Shown: piece by piece, positions 35,556-44,204 of the stretch
Position numbering within the stretch: the stretch's first letter is position 1
Layout of the letters: every line of letters starts with the position of its first letter
Origin: JACVRW01 sp963814095
GTDB lineage: Bacteria > Actinomycetota > Thermoleophilia > Solirubrobacterales > Thermoleophilaceae
Reading direction: 5' to 3'
NCBI GenBank assembly: GCA_963814095.1
Contig: CAWFBT010000017.1
Location: 4,750-68,749 of the forward strand
DNA length: 64,000 bases
Position numbers and translations under genes: made by a program
The notes under the pieces: generated by a model
What the model was told of the DNA's origin: nothing
Seen by the model: only the letters and a program-made list of their open reading frames with translations
Database searches by the model: none

Positions 35556-36676
35556 CCGGTGACCTCCGCCGCGTCGCCCACCGACGCGATGCCGCGCTGC
35601 TGGGCTCTGCGCAGCAGCAGCACGGCGGTGACCCCAAGACCCACGGCGCAGACGATGATCGGCCCGGCCGCGCCGGTCCCGAAGATCCTGGTGACGCTGT
35701 AGGTGAGCGCTCCGAAGCACGCCGCCGCGGGAAGCGTCATGACCCACGCGAGGATGATGTTGCCGGCCACGCCCCAGCGCACCGCCGACAGCCGCTTGGC
35801 GGCGCCGGACCCGATCACGGCTCCCGAGATGGTGTGGGTCGTGGAGAGCGGGAAGCCGACCTTGGAGGCCGCGAGGATCACGACGGCACCGGCGCCCTGC
35901 GCCGCGAAGCCCTGGGCCGAATCCATCTTGTGAATACGGCTGCCCATCGTCCTGATGATCCGCCAGCCGCCCGCGTAGGTGCCCAGCGCGATCGCGGATG
36001 CGGAAGACACGACGACCCAGTTCGGGACGTGGAAGTCGCTCTGGGAGATCGTGCCGTTGGCGACCAGCGCGAGTGTGATGACCCCCATTGTCTTCTGCGC
36101 GTCGTTCGTGCCGTGGGCGAGCGCGAGCATCCCCCCCGAGAGCACCTGCCCGCCGCGGAAGCCGCGGGTCACGGGCAGCAGCCGCAGGCGCCCCACGATC
36201 CTGTAGAGGACGAGGATCGACGCGCCCGCGACGACAAACGCGAGAATCGGCGCGACGATCGCCGGGATCATCACCTTGCCGAGGATGCCCTCGTCGAACG
36301 AGATCGCGCTTGGCCCTTCCGCCACGAGCACGGCGCCCACCATGCCGCCGATCAGGGCATGCGACGAGCTCGACGGCAGGCCGAAGTACCAGGTGATCAG
36401 GTTCCAGGTGATCGCACCGACGAGCCCGCCGAACACGGCGAGCAGGCTCACCGCCGCCGGATTGACAACGTCGTTAGCGATCGTGGCCGCCACCGCCAGC
36501 GACAGGAAGGCACCCGCGAAGTTGAGGACGGCGGCATAGCCGACCGCGATGCGCGGCGCCATGGCGCGCGTCGAGATCGACGTTGCGACGACGTTCGCGG
36601 TGTCGTGGAAGCCGTTGGTGAAGTCGAACGCGAGCGCCGTCCCCACGACGATCACGACGATCAGATCGCCGTCCAT
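35552..36676 (-). CDS. pitA: Low-affinity inorganic phosphate transporter (PiT family)
   Basis: PiT proteins move phosphate, often as a metal-phosphate complex, with protons or sodium. The 374-residue protein has the two characteristic repeats: FDFTNGFHDTANVVATSIST near the N-terminus and LALAHGTNDAQKTMGVITLA in the middle. About ten membrane segments are predicted. FPLSTTHTISGAVIGSGA and WYFGLPSSSSHALIGGM are the matching SS(S)THA(L) elements. The upstream partner at 36708 (DUF47) is usual in bacteria. Start ATG 36676. Confidence 0.9.
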   Translation of the reverse strand: MDGDLIVVIVVGTALAFDFTNGFHDTANVVATSISTRAMAPRIAVGYAAVLNFAGAFLSLAVAATIANDVVNPAAVSLLAVFGGLVGAITWNLITWYFGLPSSSSHALIGGMVGAVLVAEGPSAISFDEGILGKVMIPAIVAPILAFVVAGASILVLYRIVGRLRLLPVTRGFRGGQVLSGGMLALAHGTNDAQKTMGVITLALVANGTISQSDFHVPNWVVVSSASAIALGTYAGGWRIIRTMGSRIHKMDSAQGFAAQGAGAVVILAASKVGFPLSTTHTISGAVIGSGAAKRLSAVRWGVAGNIILAWVMTLPAAACFGALTYSVTRIFGTGAAGPIIVCAVGLGVTAVLLLRRAQQRGIASVGDAAEVTG

Positions 36677-36707
36677 GACCTCCTATTGCCCGCCGGCCGG
36701 GCTTCGC

Positions 36708-37331
36708 TCACGAGTTCTTGATGACGATGCCCTCGAGGATGTTGGCGACATGCTCGGTCGCATCGATCGCCTCCTCGAGTCGCTCGAAGATGTCCTTCCA
36801 GCGAATCACGACCATCGGATCGATTCCCGTGTCGAACAGCGACGCGATTGCCTCACGCACGATCCGGTCGCCGTCATTCTCGAGCCGATTGATCTCCACC
36901 GTGTAGTGGCTGATGTCCCTGAATCCACGCAGCTGCGGCATTGCCTCCGCGATCTGGCGTGCCGCGGCGTGGAGGACCTTGGCCAGGTCCTGCGCCTGCG
37001 TCATCGGGGCCTCGATCTTGTAGAGCCCGAGGTAGTCGGCGACCTCCTCGGTGTAGTCGACCACGTCGTCCAGCGCCGACGACAGCTCGTGGATGTCCTC
37101 GCGGTCGATCGGAGTGACGAAGGTCTGATTGAGGCGCTGGATGATGTCGTGGGTGATGCGGTCACCCTCCTGCTCGCAGATGAGGATCTCGCGGGCGAGC
37201 TCGCTGTGCTCGGGAAAGTCCTCGAGCATCTCCTCGAGCAGGCTCGCCGCGCGCAGGATGTTGCCGCCGGCCTCTTCGAAGAGGTCGAAGAACTGTCGGT
37301 CGCGCGGTGCGAGGACGCTCGGCAGGCGCAC
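36708..37331 (-). CDS. DUF47 PhoU-like partner of the Pit transporter
   Basis: The 207-residue product begins RLPSVLAPRDRQFFDLFEEA (GTG 37331) and is all helical. It has repeated E-x-x-x-D metal-contact motifs typical of PhoU-like bundles (CEQEGDRITHDIIQRL and NRLENDGDRIVREAIASL). DUF47 proteins occur next to pit genes in most bacteria and are thought to control the transporter or phosphate flow. The gene is 31 bp upstream of pitA on the same strand. A large upstream extension of the frame lies over the next gene and is not coding. Confidence 0.88.
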   Translation of the reverse strand: MRLPSVLAPRDRQFFDLFEEAGGNILRAASLLEEMLEDFPEHSELAREILICEQEGDRITHDIIQRLNQTFVTPIDREDIHELSSALDDVVDYTEEVADYLGLYKIEAPMTQAQDLAKVLHAAARQIAEAMPQLRGFRDISHYTVEINRLENDGDRIVREAIASLFDTGIDPMVVIRWKDIFERLEEAIDATEHVANILEGIVIKNS

Positions 37332-37345
37332 TGTTGCCCAAGCTA

Positions 37346-38020
37346 TCAGGGGCTCGCGTCGAACCGGGCCTGCTCGAGCCGGCTCGCGAACGGCTCCCCC
37401 ATGCGCTCGCGCACGAGCTCGACGACCGGCTGCCAGTCGTACTCGACTCGCCGCAGCTCGACGCGCCCGTCGTCGTGCAGCAGCGCATACGCGGCCCGGC
37501 GATCGTGGTCGAACGGCATCCCGACGCTGCCCGGGTTGACGAGTTGAATGCCCTCCGGCGTGGTGCGCTCGAACTGGATGTGCGTGTGGCCGAAGACGAC
37601 GCGCCGCTGTGCGACGTCGCGCACGAGCTCGGAGTCCTCGTCGCTCGGCTCGTCCTCGAAGCCCACCATGTCGGAGCCGGGCGAGGCGTGGCAGAAGAGC
37701 GTGCCGTCGCGGATCGTCTCGTCGTTCAGCGAGCCGAGCCGCTGCACGAGCTCGTCGCCGATCAGCTCGCGGCAGGCCTCGAGCGCCGGCTGCACCGGCT
37801 CGGGCGCGTCCGCGTCGTCGACGAGCCAGCGATCGGTGTTGCCGCGTATCCACTCGGCGTCGAGCTCGTCTAGGCGGGCGACCGTCTCGGCCGGCCAGGG
37901 GCCGCCGAGCACGTAGTCCCCGCCCAGCAGGAAACGCTCCGCCGGACAGTCGTCGAGCACAGCGTCGAGCGCGCTGAGGTTTCCGTGGAAGTCGTAGAGC
38001 AGGCCGAGCATCGGCCGCAC
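37346..38020 (-). CDS. Calcineurin-like metallophosphoesterase (YfcE/MJ0936 type)
   Basis: The 224-residue product has the five phosphoesterase signatures: YDFHGNLSALDAVLD (where D-x-H is DFH), LLGGDYVLGGPWP, RGNTDRWLVDD, FCHASPGS, and FGHTHIQFE with NPGSVGMP. Such proteins act on phosphodiesters or phosphoproteins with Mn or Ni. The start may be GTG 38020 or ATG 38011. It lies 14 bp upstream of the Pit/DUF47 genes on the same strand, which may link it with phosphate metabolism; this is inference. Confidence 0.82.
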   Translation of the reverse strand: MRPMLGLLYDFHGNLSALDAVLDDCPAERFLLGGDYVLGGPWPAETVARLDELDAEWIRGNTDRWLVDDADAPEPVQPALEACRELIGDELVQRLGSLNDETIRDGTLFCHASPGSDMVGFEDEPSDEDSELVRDVAQRRVVFGHTHIQFERTTPEGIQLVNPGSVGMPFDHDRRAAYALLHDDGRVELRRVEYDWQPVVELVRERMGEPFASRLEQARFDASP

Positions 38021-38035
38021 GCTAGCGCGCTTCCG

Positions 38036-38443
38036 TCAGGTGCGGCTGATGCCCGTTGCGTCGAGCGCATGGGCGGGCTCGAGGTAGTAGTCGGCCTCGG
38101 CGACGCGCCCGTCGCGCATGCGGTGTACGACCGCGAACAACTGCGTGTAGGACGTCGCCCCCTCGTCGGCCTGACCGACCATGCGCACGACCGCGACGAG
38201 GCGACCGTCGTCCGACTCGATCAGGTCCTCGAGGCGAACCTCGATCGGTCCCATGAACTCGACGAGGCTGCGCATCCGACCGAGCACCTCGTCGCGGCCC
38301 CTGAAGACGCCCGCGTCCGGCCAGCCGGGCATCTCGCGATAGACCGCGTCCTCGGTCCAGAAGCGGTCGAACACCGCCTCGGCGCCCTCCTCGTTCCAGG
38401 TTTCGAAGGCGCGCCGGATCGTGTCCACATCGGCTTGGGGCAC
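38036..38443 (-). CDS. SnoaL-like nuclear transport factor 2 fold protein
   Basis: The 135-residue product follows the SnoaL-like pattern: DVDTIRRAFETWNEEGAEAV at the N-terminus, RFWTEDAVYREMPGWPDAG, then FRGRDEVLGRMRSLVEFMG and paired strands with RLVAVVRMVGQADEGA. Such proteins form a cone-shaped cavity and are ketosteroid isomerase-like or lack known activity. Its substrate is unknown. It is followed on the same strand by the phosphoesterase after 15 bp. Confidence 0.75.
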   Translation of the reverse strand: MPQADVDTIRRAFETWNEEGAEAVFDRFWTEDAVYREMPGWPDAGVFRGRDEVLGRMRSLVEFMGPIEVRLEDLIESDDGRLVAVVRMVGQADEGATSYTQLFAVVHRMRDGRVAEADYYLEPAHALDATGISRT

Positions 38444-38484
38444 ACGTCCAGTATCCCGCGCCTGCGCAAGCGCCGCGAGCGGGC

Positions 38485-38712
38485 TCAGGGATGTCGGCGG
38501 CGGCGCTTGCGCTTGCGCTTGCTGACGGGATGCTGCCGGACTGGAGGGGCCTCCTCGACCGCGGCGGGGGCGCTCTCGGCGGGGACCTCCTCGTTGCGCT
38601 TGGCGCGGCGGGACATCACGACCCGCAGCGCGATCAGGCCGCCGACGGCGCTGACCTTGAGGACCGCGTAGACGGGGCTCCCGGGTGTCAGGGGATGAAT
38701 CGCTGCAACCAT
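38485..38712 (-). CDS. Small membrane-anchored basic protein, 75 aa
   Basis: The product begins VAAIHPLTPGSPVYAVLKVS and has one membrane-spanning segment (VYAVLKVSAVGGLIALRVVM). The remainder is charged: SRRAKRNEEVPAESAPAAVE and a strongly basic tail SKRKRKRRRRHP. No family is known. The position of the basic tail suggests a cytoplasmic anionic partner such as RNA or membrane lipid; this is only a guess. Start ATG 38712. Confidence 0.5.
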   Translation of the reverse strand: MVAAIHPLTPGSPVYAVLKVSAVGGLIALRVVMSRRAKRNEEVPAESAPAAVEEAPPVRQHPVSKRKRKRRRRHP

Positions 38713-38775
38713 CGGCGGGGATTATGGCTGGCGCCGAAGACGATCGTCAGCGGACGAGCGGGATACTTCCACCCC

Positions 38776-39165
38776 ATGCCCGAGGGGAATGTCGATCTGA
38801 TCCGCACCCTCTACGGGTTCAACTGGGCGGACGTCGACGATCGCGTTCGCGGCCTGGCCGCCTCCAGAGAGGTCATGGCCACCCACGTCGAGGCGCGCGT
38901 GTCGCCCGAGGTCGGCGATCGCACACTGCTCGGGCTCGAGGGGTTCGCGGTGTTCGTCGAAGGGCTCGAGGAGGACTTCTCGGAGTTCCGCTACGAGGCG
39001 GATCAGTTCGAGGAGATCTCGGCCGAGCAGCTGTTCGTCACGGGCCTCATCCGGGCGCGTGGCAGGAGAAGCAACATGCCACTGAGCGCACCGTTCGGCC
39101 ATCTCTGGACGCTGCGCGACGGGCGGGCAGTGAAGGTCGAAGCGCGCATCGCTCCGGCCAGCTAG
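38776..39165 (+). CDS. SnoaL-like protein
   Basis: The product, 129 residues from ATG 38776, begins PEGNVDLIRTLYGFNWADVD and continues with FVEGLEEDFSEFRYEADQFE and LWTLRDGRAVKVEARIAPAS, the layout of an NTF2-fold SnoaL-like domain. The upstream extension of the frame lies over the minus-strand small gene and is rejected. The function is unknown. There are at least four SnoaL-like genes in the window, all small and unlinked by pathway. Confidence 0.75.
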   Translation: MPEGNVDLIRTLYGFNWADVDDRVRGLAASREVMATHVEARVSPEVGDRTLLGLEGFAVFVEGLEEDFSEFRYEADQFEEISAEQLFVTGLIRARGRRSNMPLSAPFGHLWTLRDGRAVKVEARIAPAS

Positions 39166-39186
39166 CGGCCAGCTGCGTTCCTTGGC

Positions 39187-39727
39187 GTGGACACGCTGCG
39201 CCCTCGGCTCGACCTTCTCTCGTTCGCGCTCGCTCTGGCACTGGTGGCCTGGCCCACGATCGGCTTCTTCGCCGAGCGAAACGGGGCCGCGGCGATCATG
39301 TGCACGATGTGTCTCGCCGGGCTCGTCGGGGGGCGGATCGCCGGTGTGCCCGGCCGGGTGCTGCTTCCGGTCGCCCTCGGGCTCACCGTCGTCCTCTGGC
39401 TGGTCTGGATCGACTCTCCCGCCGGCCCGCGGAAGACGAGTGCGATCGCGCACGCAATCGGCGGGACGCTCGCCGGATGGGCCCTCGTCGAGGCGCTTCG
39501 CCACCGGATGCGCGACTGGCTGTCGGTGGCGCTCCTCGCCCTACTCGATCGTGCTCGTCCTCGCCCTCGTCTGGGAGTTGGGCGAATACGCCGGCGACCG
39601 GCTGTTCGACACGGCCCTGATCCCGAACAAGCGCGACTCGGCGGAGGACATCCTCTTCGGCACCGCGGGCGGCCTCGTCGGAATCACGTTCGCGAGCGTC
39701 GCGGCGTGCCGGCGGCGCGGCGGCTAG
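39187..39727 (+). pseudogene. DUF2238/VanZ-like membrane protein, one-base frameshift
   Basis: The first frame encodes DTLRPRLDLLSFALALALVA, several membrane helices and WLSVALLA; then a second frame carries YSIVLVLALVWELGEYAGDR and LIPNKRDSAEDILFGTAGGL. The two join if one C is removed from CCC at 39539-39541; the span 541 is 3n+1. The joined protein has about five helices and the D-x-x-x-D-x-x-G-T-x-G-G pattern of YjdF/VanZ-like membrane proteins. The indel could be a sequence error. It follows the SnoaL gene by 21 bp. Confidence 0.6.
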
Positions 39728-39812
39728 CTCTGCGCAGCGTGGACTTCGGGGAGCGTGCGCTGCCCTCAGGCTGAGGGGCTACCTCTCCCGCCTCATGTCC
39801 ACCTGCCTGGCG

Positions 39813-40214
39813 CTAGTCATCCCACCAGTCGCGCTGGCCCTCGACGTCTTCGCGCGGAGCTTCGCCGAGATTGGGCGCGCCGATGACGATGATCTCGAGG
39901 CCCTCCGGCCCGGCCTCGTAGCCACGCCACGTACCGGGCGGGACGCGCACCGCATCCCACTCCTTGAGCTCGACGATCTCGTCGTCGAGCTTCATCCGCC
40001 CGCTCCCGCGCAAGACGACGTACACCTCCTCCTGAGTCTTGTGCGTGTGGCCGTACGGAAAGCGATAGCCGGGCGGGACCCGCTGGTAGCTCAGGCCGGA
40101 CTGCTCGAGCTCGAGCCCCCCGGTCGCCAAGCGGAACTCCAGGTCCGGCGCGCCGTCGAAATTGGCTCCGACGTCCTCCAGGTCCTCCTTGAGGTTCCGG
40201 AGCGTGAACGGCAC
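39813..40214 (-). CDS. Single-domain cupin protein
   Basis: The 133-residue product has a beta-barrel with cupin motif 1 in FPYGHTHKTQEEVYVVLRGSG (His, His, Glu metal ligands, shown in part) and motif 2 around WDAVRVPPGTWRGYEAGPEG. In motif 2 the usual His is absent from the visible strand, so metal binding would rest mostly on motif 1. Small cupins act as isomerases, dioxygenases or binding proteins; no pathway is indicated. It is 82 bp upstream of the epoxide hydrolase gene's 3' end on the same strand. Confidence 0.75.
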   Translation of the reverse strand: MPFTLRNLKEDLEDVGANFDGAPDLEFRLATGGLELEQSGLSYQRVPPGYRFPYGHTHKTQEEVYVVLRGSGRMKLDDEIVELKEWDAVRVPPGTWRGYEAGPEGLEIIVIGAPNLGEAPREDVEGQRDWWDD

Positions 40215-40295
40215 GGCCGCGATTCTACTGTTCGATCTCCACCCCGCCGGGGCCCGCGGGGCTAGCGCGCCAGTCGCGGTCGACGTTCGGCGGAC

Positions 40296-41214
40296 TCAGG
40301 TTGGGCGGGCGGGGGCGAAGAAGTCGATGAGCAGTTGTGTGACGCGCTCGGCCTCGTCGTGGTGGACCCAGTGCGACGCGTCGGGCAGGCGCTCGACGCG
40401 GTCGAGGTTGGGGACGTCCTCGTGGTGGGGCTCGGCGAGATCCGGGCCCAGGTAGCGATCCTTCTGGCCCCAGATGACCAGGGTGGGCGCCGAGATCGGG
40501 TGAAGCTCCGTCTTGGTGCCCTTCGGCGGTCGCACCGCGGCGCGGTAGTAGTCGATCATCGCGGCCGCTGCGACCTGGCTGCGACCACGCCTCGATATAG
40601 CGATCGGTCTCCTGCTTCGTGTACGGCGGCTGGGCGTCGCGCAGGAAGTGCTGGAAGAACTCCCAGTCCTTCGCGCGCACGTGGTGCTCGGGCAGGTCTG
40701 GGAGCGCGAAGTAGAAGAAGTACCAGGACCGCGCGAGCTGGCTGGGGTGGCGCAGTCCCTCGTTGAGCTTGCGCGGATGGGCCGCGTTGAGGATGGCCAG
40801 ACGGTCGACGACCTCGGGGTGGTTCATCGCCGCAGTCCAGGCAGCGGTTCCGCCCCAGTCGTGGCCGACCAGCAGCGCGGACTCGGCGCCGCGTTCGCGG
40901 ATGAGATCGCGCACGTCGGAGGCCAGCTTGCCGGCGGTGTAAGCCGCGACGCCGTCGGGCTTCGACGACAGGTTGTAGCCGCGCAGGTCGGGCGCGACCA
41001 CGCGGAAACCGGCCGCCGCGAGCGGCGCGATCTGCAGCCGCCAGCCGTACCAGAACTCCGGGAAGCCGTGCAGCAGGACCACCAGCGGTCCGTCGCCGGC
41101 CTCGACGTAGTGGAGCCTCACGTCGCCGACCTCGGCGTAGCCCTCCCGAACGTCGGTTGCGTCGTCGCGCTCCATGCCTATGGACTCCTTCAGATCTGCC
41201 GGCGACGGGCTCAT
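40296..41214 (-). pseudogene. Epoxide-hydrolase-like alpha/beta hydrolase, one-base frameshift
   Basis: The N-terminal two thirds (from ATG 41214, with AGGAG upstream) carries VVLLHGFPEFWYGWRLQIAP, LRGYNLSSKPDGVAAY and the nucleophile motif LVGHDWGGTAAWTAAM with Asp. The final third is in another frame: MIDYYRAAVRPPKGTKTEL, ISAPTLVIWGQKDRYLGPDL and the His in LPDASHWVHHDEAERV. Removing one base at the GG 40577-40578 joins them; the span 919 is 3n+1. With the correction it is a complete soluble epoxide hydrolase of 305 residues. Confidence 0.75.
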
Positions 41215-41361
41215 AGGGATCTCCTCTCAGAGCTGACTCGCGCGGTCACCGCTCACGTTCGCCGTCGCGCTGCCGTGTCGCGCCCGTGACCCCCCTGGTC
41301 TGCTCCCTGGTCTCGTTTGTCCCGACTGTGCGGGATGACGCGGGTTCCAGCCGGCTAGCGG

Positions 41362-41562
41362 CTAGGACTTCGGGATTGCGATCGAGGATCGGATGATGCC
41401 GCCCAGGCGCAGCGCGAGATGTCCGAGCGAGCGGCCGCGACCGTTGAGGAGGTTGCCGCCAGTCATTCGCTCTACGTGTCCCAGCCGGCCGAGCTCGCGG
41501 CGCTCCGCCTCCAGCGTGGCGAGCCCCTGCGGCGATATCTGGCGTGCCGCGTCGATGGCCAT
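41362..41562 (-). CDS. Small hypothetical protein with a GreA-like N-terminus, 66 aa
   Basis: A short frame starts at ATG 41562, 3 bp after the stop of the glyoxalase gene. It has ISPQGLATLEAERRELG, which resembles the first helix of GreA-like transcription factors (Sx-x-G-x-x-x-L-x-x-E). The remainder (LLNGRGRSLGHLALRLGGII) does not look like GreA. Coding character is moderate. It may be a decayed fragment. Confidence 0.3.
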   Translation of the reverse strand: MAIDAARQISPQGLATLEAERRELGRLGHVERMTGGNLLNGRGRSLGHLALRLGGIIRSSIAIPKS

Positions 41563-41565
41563 GGC

Positions 41566-42303
41566 TCAGCGGTTGTGGTTGACCACCTCGACGTTGTGCC
41601 CGTCGGGGTCCAGGACGAAGGCGCCGTAGTAGCCCGGGTGGTAGACGGCCCGCTCGCCGGGACCCCCGTGGTCCTCGTAGCCCGCGGCGAGCGCGGCGGC
41701 GTGGAATGCGCGCACGGTCCCGTCGTCCTGCGCCGGAAAGGCGACGTGGACATGCTCCGTGAGCGGCCGCTCGTCGTCGATGAGCGAAAAGCTGTGGCCG
41801 GCGCCCTTGAAGTGCACGTGGTCCGGCTCGTCCAAGCCCAGTTTCAGCCCGGCGTACGGGGCGATCGCCGTATAGAAGCGCTTGGACGCGGCGACGTCAC
41901 GAACGCGGATCCAGAGGTGGTCGACGCTGCCGTCGGGCACCGGGTCGTCGCGTTCGGTGTGCACCGCCTCCGCGCTGTTGCCGTCCGGGTCGAGGAGGAA
42001 GCCGCCGTAGTAGTCGGGCCCGTAGACCGTGCGCCGCCCCGGCTCGCCGTCGTCGCGGTAGCCCGCGTCGATCCCGGCCTGCCAGAACGCGTCCACGGCC
42101 TCGCGGGACGGCGCGCGGAAGCCGACGTGCAGCCCGCGGGTCACGGGGTGCTCGCGGTCCATTGGCCCGATGTCCCAGTCTTCCCACTCGACGAGCTCGG
42201 CGTCCGCGTGGCTGGGCTCGACGCCGAGAACTGAGAGCACGGTGCGGTAGAAGCGCTCGGACGCGGCGAGATCCGAGACGGCGATGCCGACGTGGTCGAA
42301 CAC
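41566..42303 (-). CDS. Two-domain VOC (glyoxalase/dioxygenase superfamily) protein
   Basis: With GTG 42303 as the start the product is 245 residues and contains two tandem VOC domains: VFDHVGIAVSDLAASERFYR to GGFLLDPDGNSAEAVHTE, and VDHLWIRVRDVAASKRFYTA to YGAFVLDPDGHNVEVVNHNR. The two halves match at their ends (YYGGFLLDPDGN and YYGAFVLDPDGH), so they arose by duplication. Metal-binding His and Glu positions look retained. ATG 42417 upstream is a longer alternative but adds 38 residues of odd composition. Substrate unknown. Confidence 0.75.
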   Translation of the reverse strand: MFDHVGIAVSDLAASERFYRTVLSVLGVEPSHADAELVEWEDWDIGPMDREHPVTRGLHVGFRAPSREAVDAFWQAGIDAGYRDDGEPGRRTVYGPDYYGGFLLDPDGNSAEAVHTERDDPVPDGSVDHLWIRVRDVAASKRFYTAIAPYAGLKLGLDEPDHVHFKGAGHSFSLIDDERPLTEHVHVAFPAQDDGTVRAFHAAALAAGYEDHGGPGERAVYHPGYYGAFVLDPDGHNVEVVNHNR

Positions 42304-42596
42304 CTCGCCGAGGCTACCGTCGCGCGCATGCTCGAGCTCGCTCCCATATGGGTGCACCGACACGACGCCCGGCGCGCGCCGGCTCCCGATGTGCGTCAGG
42401 GGATCGCGGTATGGCACGCTGCGCTCGATCCCGCTGGTGGCGGAGCGGCGACGACTTCGAGACTTGGGTGGGGTCTAGAGCACGTGAGCACAGACACGTT
42501 CTGCAGCAGCCGTGCATCCTGCGCGCCCGGCCGAAGGCCGCGCGTAGTTGATCTCGGTCGTCCTCCAGCCGCCCGCCGGTGCGACGATCTGAAGCC

Positions 42597-43160
42597 ATGC
42601 TGATCTACTCGATGAGCACCTCGGTGGACGGCTTTATCGCCGACCGCGGGGGCGCGTTCGAGTGGACGGCCCCTGGCGAGGAGCTGTTTCGTTTCCACAC
42701 CGCGCTGGTAAGCGAGCTCGGCGGTTACCTGTGCGGCCGCAGGCTCTACGAGACGATGCTGGTGTGGGAGACGGACCCGTCCCTGCGCGACAGCGAGCTC
42801 CGGGACGCGTTCGCAGACGTCTGGTGCGCGATCCCGAAGATCGTCTTCAGCCACACGGTCGTCAGCGTCCAGGGCAACGCCCGGCTCGCCGAGACGTCAC
42901 TGGCCGAGGAGATCGCCGCGGCGCTCGACGCGACTGACAAGGCCGTCTCGATCGGCGGCGCCGGCCTGGCCGCTCAGGCGATCGAGCTCGGCCTCGTCGA
43001 CGAGCTGCGCATGTTCCGCTACCCGGTCGTCGTCGGTGGCGGCACGCCGTTCCTGCCGCCGGTCACCGAAGACGTCCCGCTGGACCTGATCGAGACCAGG
43101 ACGTTCGGCTCGCGCGTGATCTACGAGCGCTACAGGCGGGCCCGTGATGAGTCGCCGTGA
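42597..43160 (+). CDS. Dihydrofolate-reductase-like / RibD C-terminal domain protein
   Basis: The 187-residue product starts at ATG 42597 (LIYSMSTSVDGFIADRGGAF). It has the DHFR/RibD-like features: LGGYLCGRRLYETMLVW, PKIVFSHTVVSVQGNARL, and SIGGAGLAAQAIELGLVDEL with RYPVVVGGGTPFLPP. Members of this family are found widely in actinobacteria and reduce unknown substrates with NADPH. It is a stand-alone gene; the 3' spacer carries a tiny minus-strand gene at 43198-43320. Confidence 0.8.
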   Translation: MLIYSMSTSVDGFIADRGGAFEWTAPGEELFRFHTALVSELGGYLCGRRLYETMLVWETDPSLRDSELRDAFADVWCAIPKIVFSHTVVSVQGNARLAETSLAEEIAAALDATDKAVSIGGAGLAAQAIELGLVDELRMFRYPVVVGGGTPFLPPVTEDVPLDLIETRTFGSRVIYERYRRARDESP

Positions 43161-43197
43161 CACGCCGGCCCTTCTGTTCGGCGCTTGCATAGGCAGA

Positions 43198-43320
43198 TCA
43201 CGGGCGCTCTGACCAGCCGCGCGGCTCGGCGCTTACGTCCGGCAGCTGCTCGGCTGGTGTTCCGTACCCGGCGCGCTTGCGGATGTCCTCGTTCAGGCGC
43301 GCGTTGGCGTCGTCGGCCAT
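43198..43320 (-). CDS. Very small hypothetical protein, 40 aa
   Basis: The frame from ATG 43320 reads ADDANARLNEDIRKRAGYGT then PAEQLPDVSAEPRGWSERP and ends at TGA 43198. It is 32 bp downstream of the R2-like gene on the same strand. It has G/C-biased third positions and a charged helix followed by a Pro-rich tail. There is no strong Shine-Dalgarno site. The coding call is tentative. Confidence 0.4.
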   Translation of the reverse strand: MADDANARLNEDIRKRAGYGTPAEQLPDVSAEPRGWSERP

Positions 43321-43352
43321 AAGCACCAAGTGTCGCAAGTGACGGGCCCCCG

Positions 43353-44192
43353 CTAGCGGTCGGGGGTCTCGATCGGCACGCCAATGATCGAGAGCCGGCG
43401 CGTGAGTCCGGCGAGCGCAAACCTCCGCAAATCCTCCTCGGAGATACCGAGCAGAGCGGAGGCGTCTCCGTCTCCGGGCAGTTTCAGCGAGTCGGCCACA
43501 TGCGGGAGCAGCTCTCGGAGGGTTTCGCGGACGGTGTCGGCCTGATCGGGCTGCTCACGCACCGCCTGGCGGAGGAACCAGACGCCATAGCCGATGTGGC
43601 GTGTCTCGTCATGGTGGATTTTCGAGTAGCCCTCCACGAAGCCCGGCAGGAGCTGATGAACGTTGAGGTAGTCAGTAATGAACTTGAAGGAGGTCAGCCC
43701 GAGTGTTCCTTCGAGGACCTGGTGATAGAGCGTCACGAAGCGGACCTTGGCGGTGGGATCCTCGGGCGCAGCGATGAGCTGTTCATGCGCTTCGACGAGC
43801 GCCACGTCGAAGAGTCGTCTGAACGCGTCTGACACCTGCTCGCGTGCGCGCTGGACGTGGACGGCGATCTCCGTCGGGGCGGCGACCACCTCGTCTTGGA
43901 ACCGCGCGTAGAACTGCATGTGACGGGCCTCATCGACTTGCTGGGTTGCGAGGAACGTCGCTTCCTCCTCGCTGCCGTGCGCCCCGACGAGGCCGCTGAA
44001 CTTGGTGGTGATGCGCTCCTCGGCGACGATCAACGACGAGAGCACGAAGTGGATCAGCCCCTGCTGGTCGGGCGAGAGGGCCGGCCACTGCCGCTGGTCG
44101 GTGGCGAGGTCGATCTCGTAGGGCGACCACTGCGACTCCTCCCAGCGCCGGTAGAGCGTCTGCGGATCGTTGAGCTGCAAGCTGTCGCTCAT
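43353..44192 (-). CDS. Ribonucleotide-reductase R2-like diiron protein
   Basis: The 279-residue product is a ferritin-like four-helix protein with six metal ligands: Glu in IVAEERITTKF, VDEARHMQFYARF (ExxH), HQVLEGTLGLTSFKF and the HHDETRHIGYGVWF motif. The Tyr four residues after the first ligand His (HMQFY) fits the radical-forming Tyr of class I R2. An R1 partner (nrdA/nrdE) is not in the window, and the C-terminal tail that binds R1 is not evident, so a stand-alone R2-like oxidase is possible. It lies downstream of the phosphoesterase and arsC on the same strand. Confidence 0.8.
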   Translation of the reverse strand: MSDSLQLNDPQTLYRRWEESQWSPYEIDLATDQRQWPALSPDQQGLIHFVLSSLIVAEERITTKFSGLVGAHGSEEEATFLATQQVDEARHMQFYARFQDEVVAAPTEIAVHVQRAREQVSDAFRRLFDVALVEAHEQLIAAPEDPTAKVRFVTLYHQVLEGTLGLTSFKFITDYLNVHQLLPGFVEGYSKIHHDETRHIGYGVWFLRQAVREQPDQADTVRETLRELLPHVADSLKLPGDGDASALLGISEEDLRRFALAGLTRRLSIIGVPIETPDR

Positions 44193-44204
44193 GGGCGGTC
44201 CGGG

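Noticed and set aside
35438..36721. 427-codon plus-strand open frame over pitA
   Set aside because: Antisense to a clear PiT transporter; rich in Arg, Asp and Gly with no pattern.
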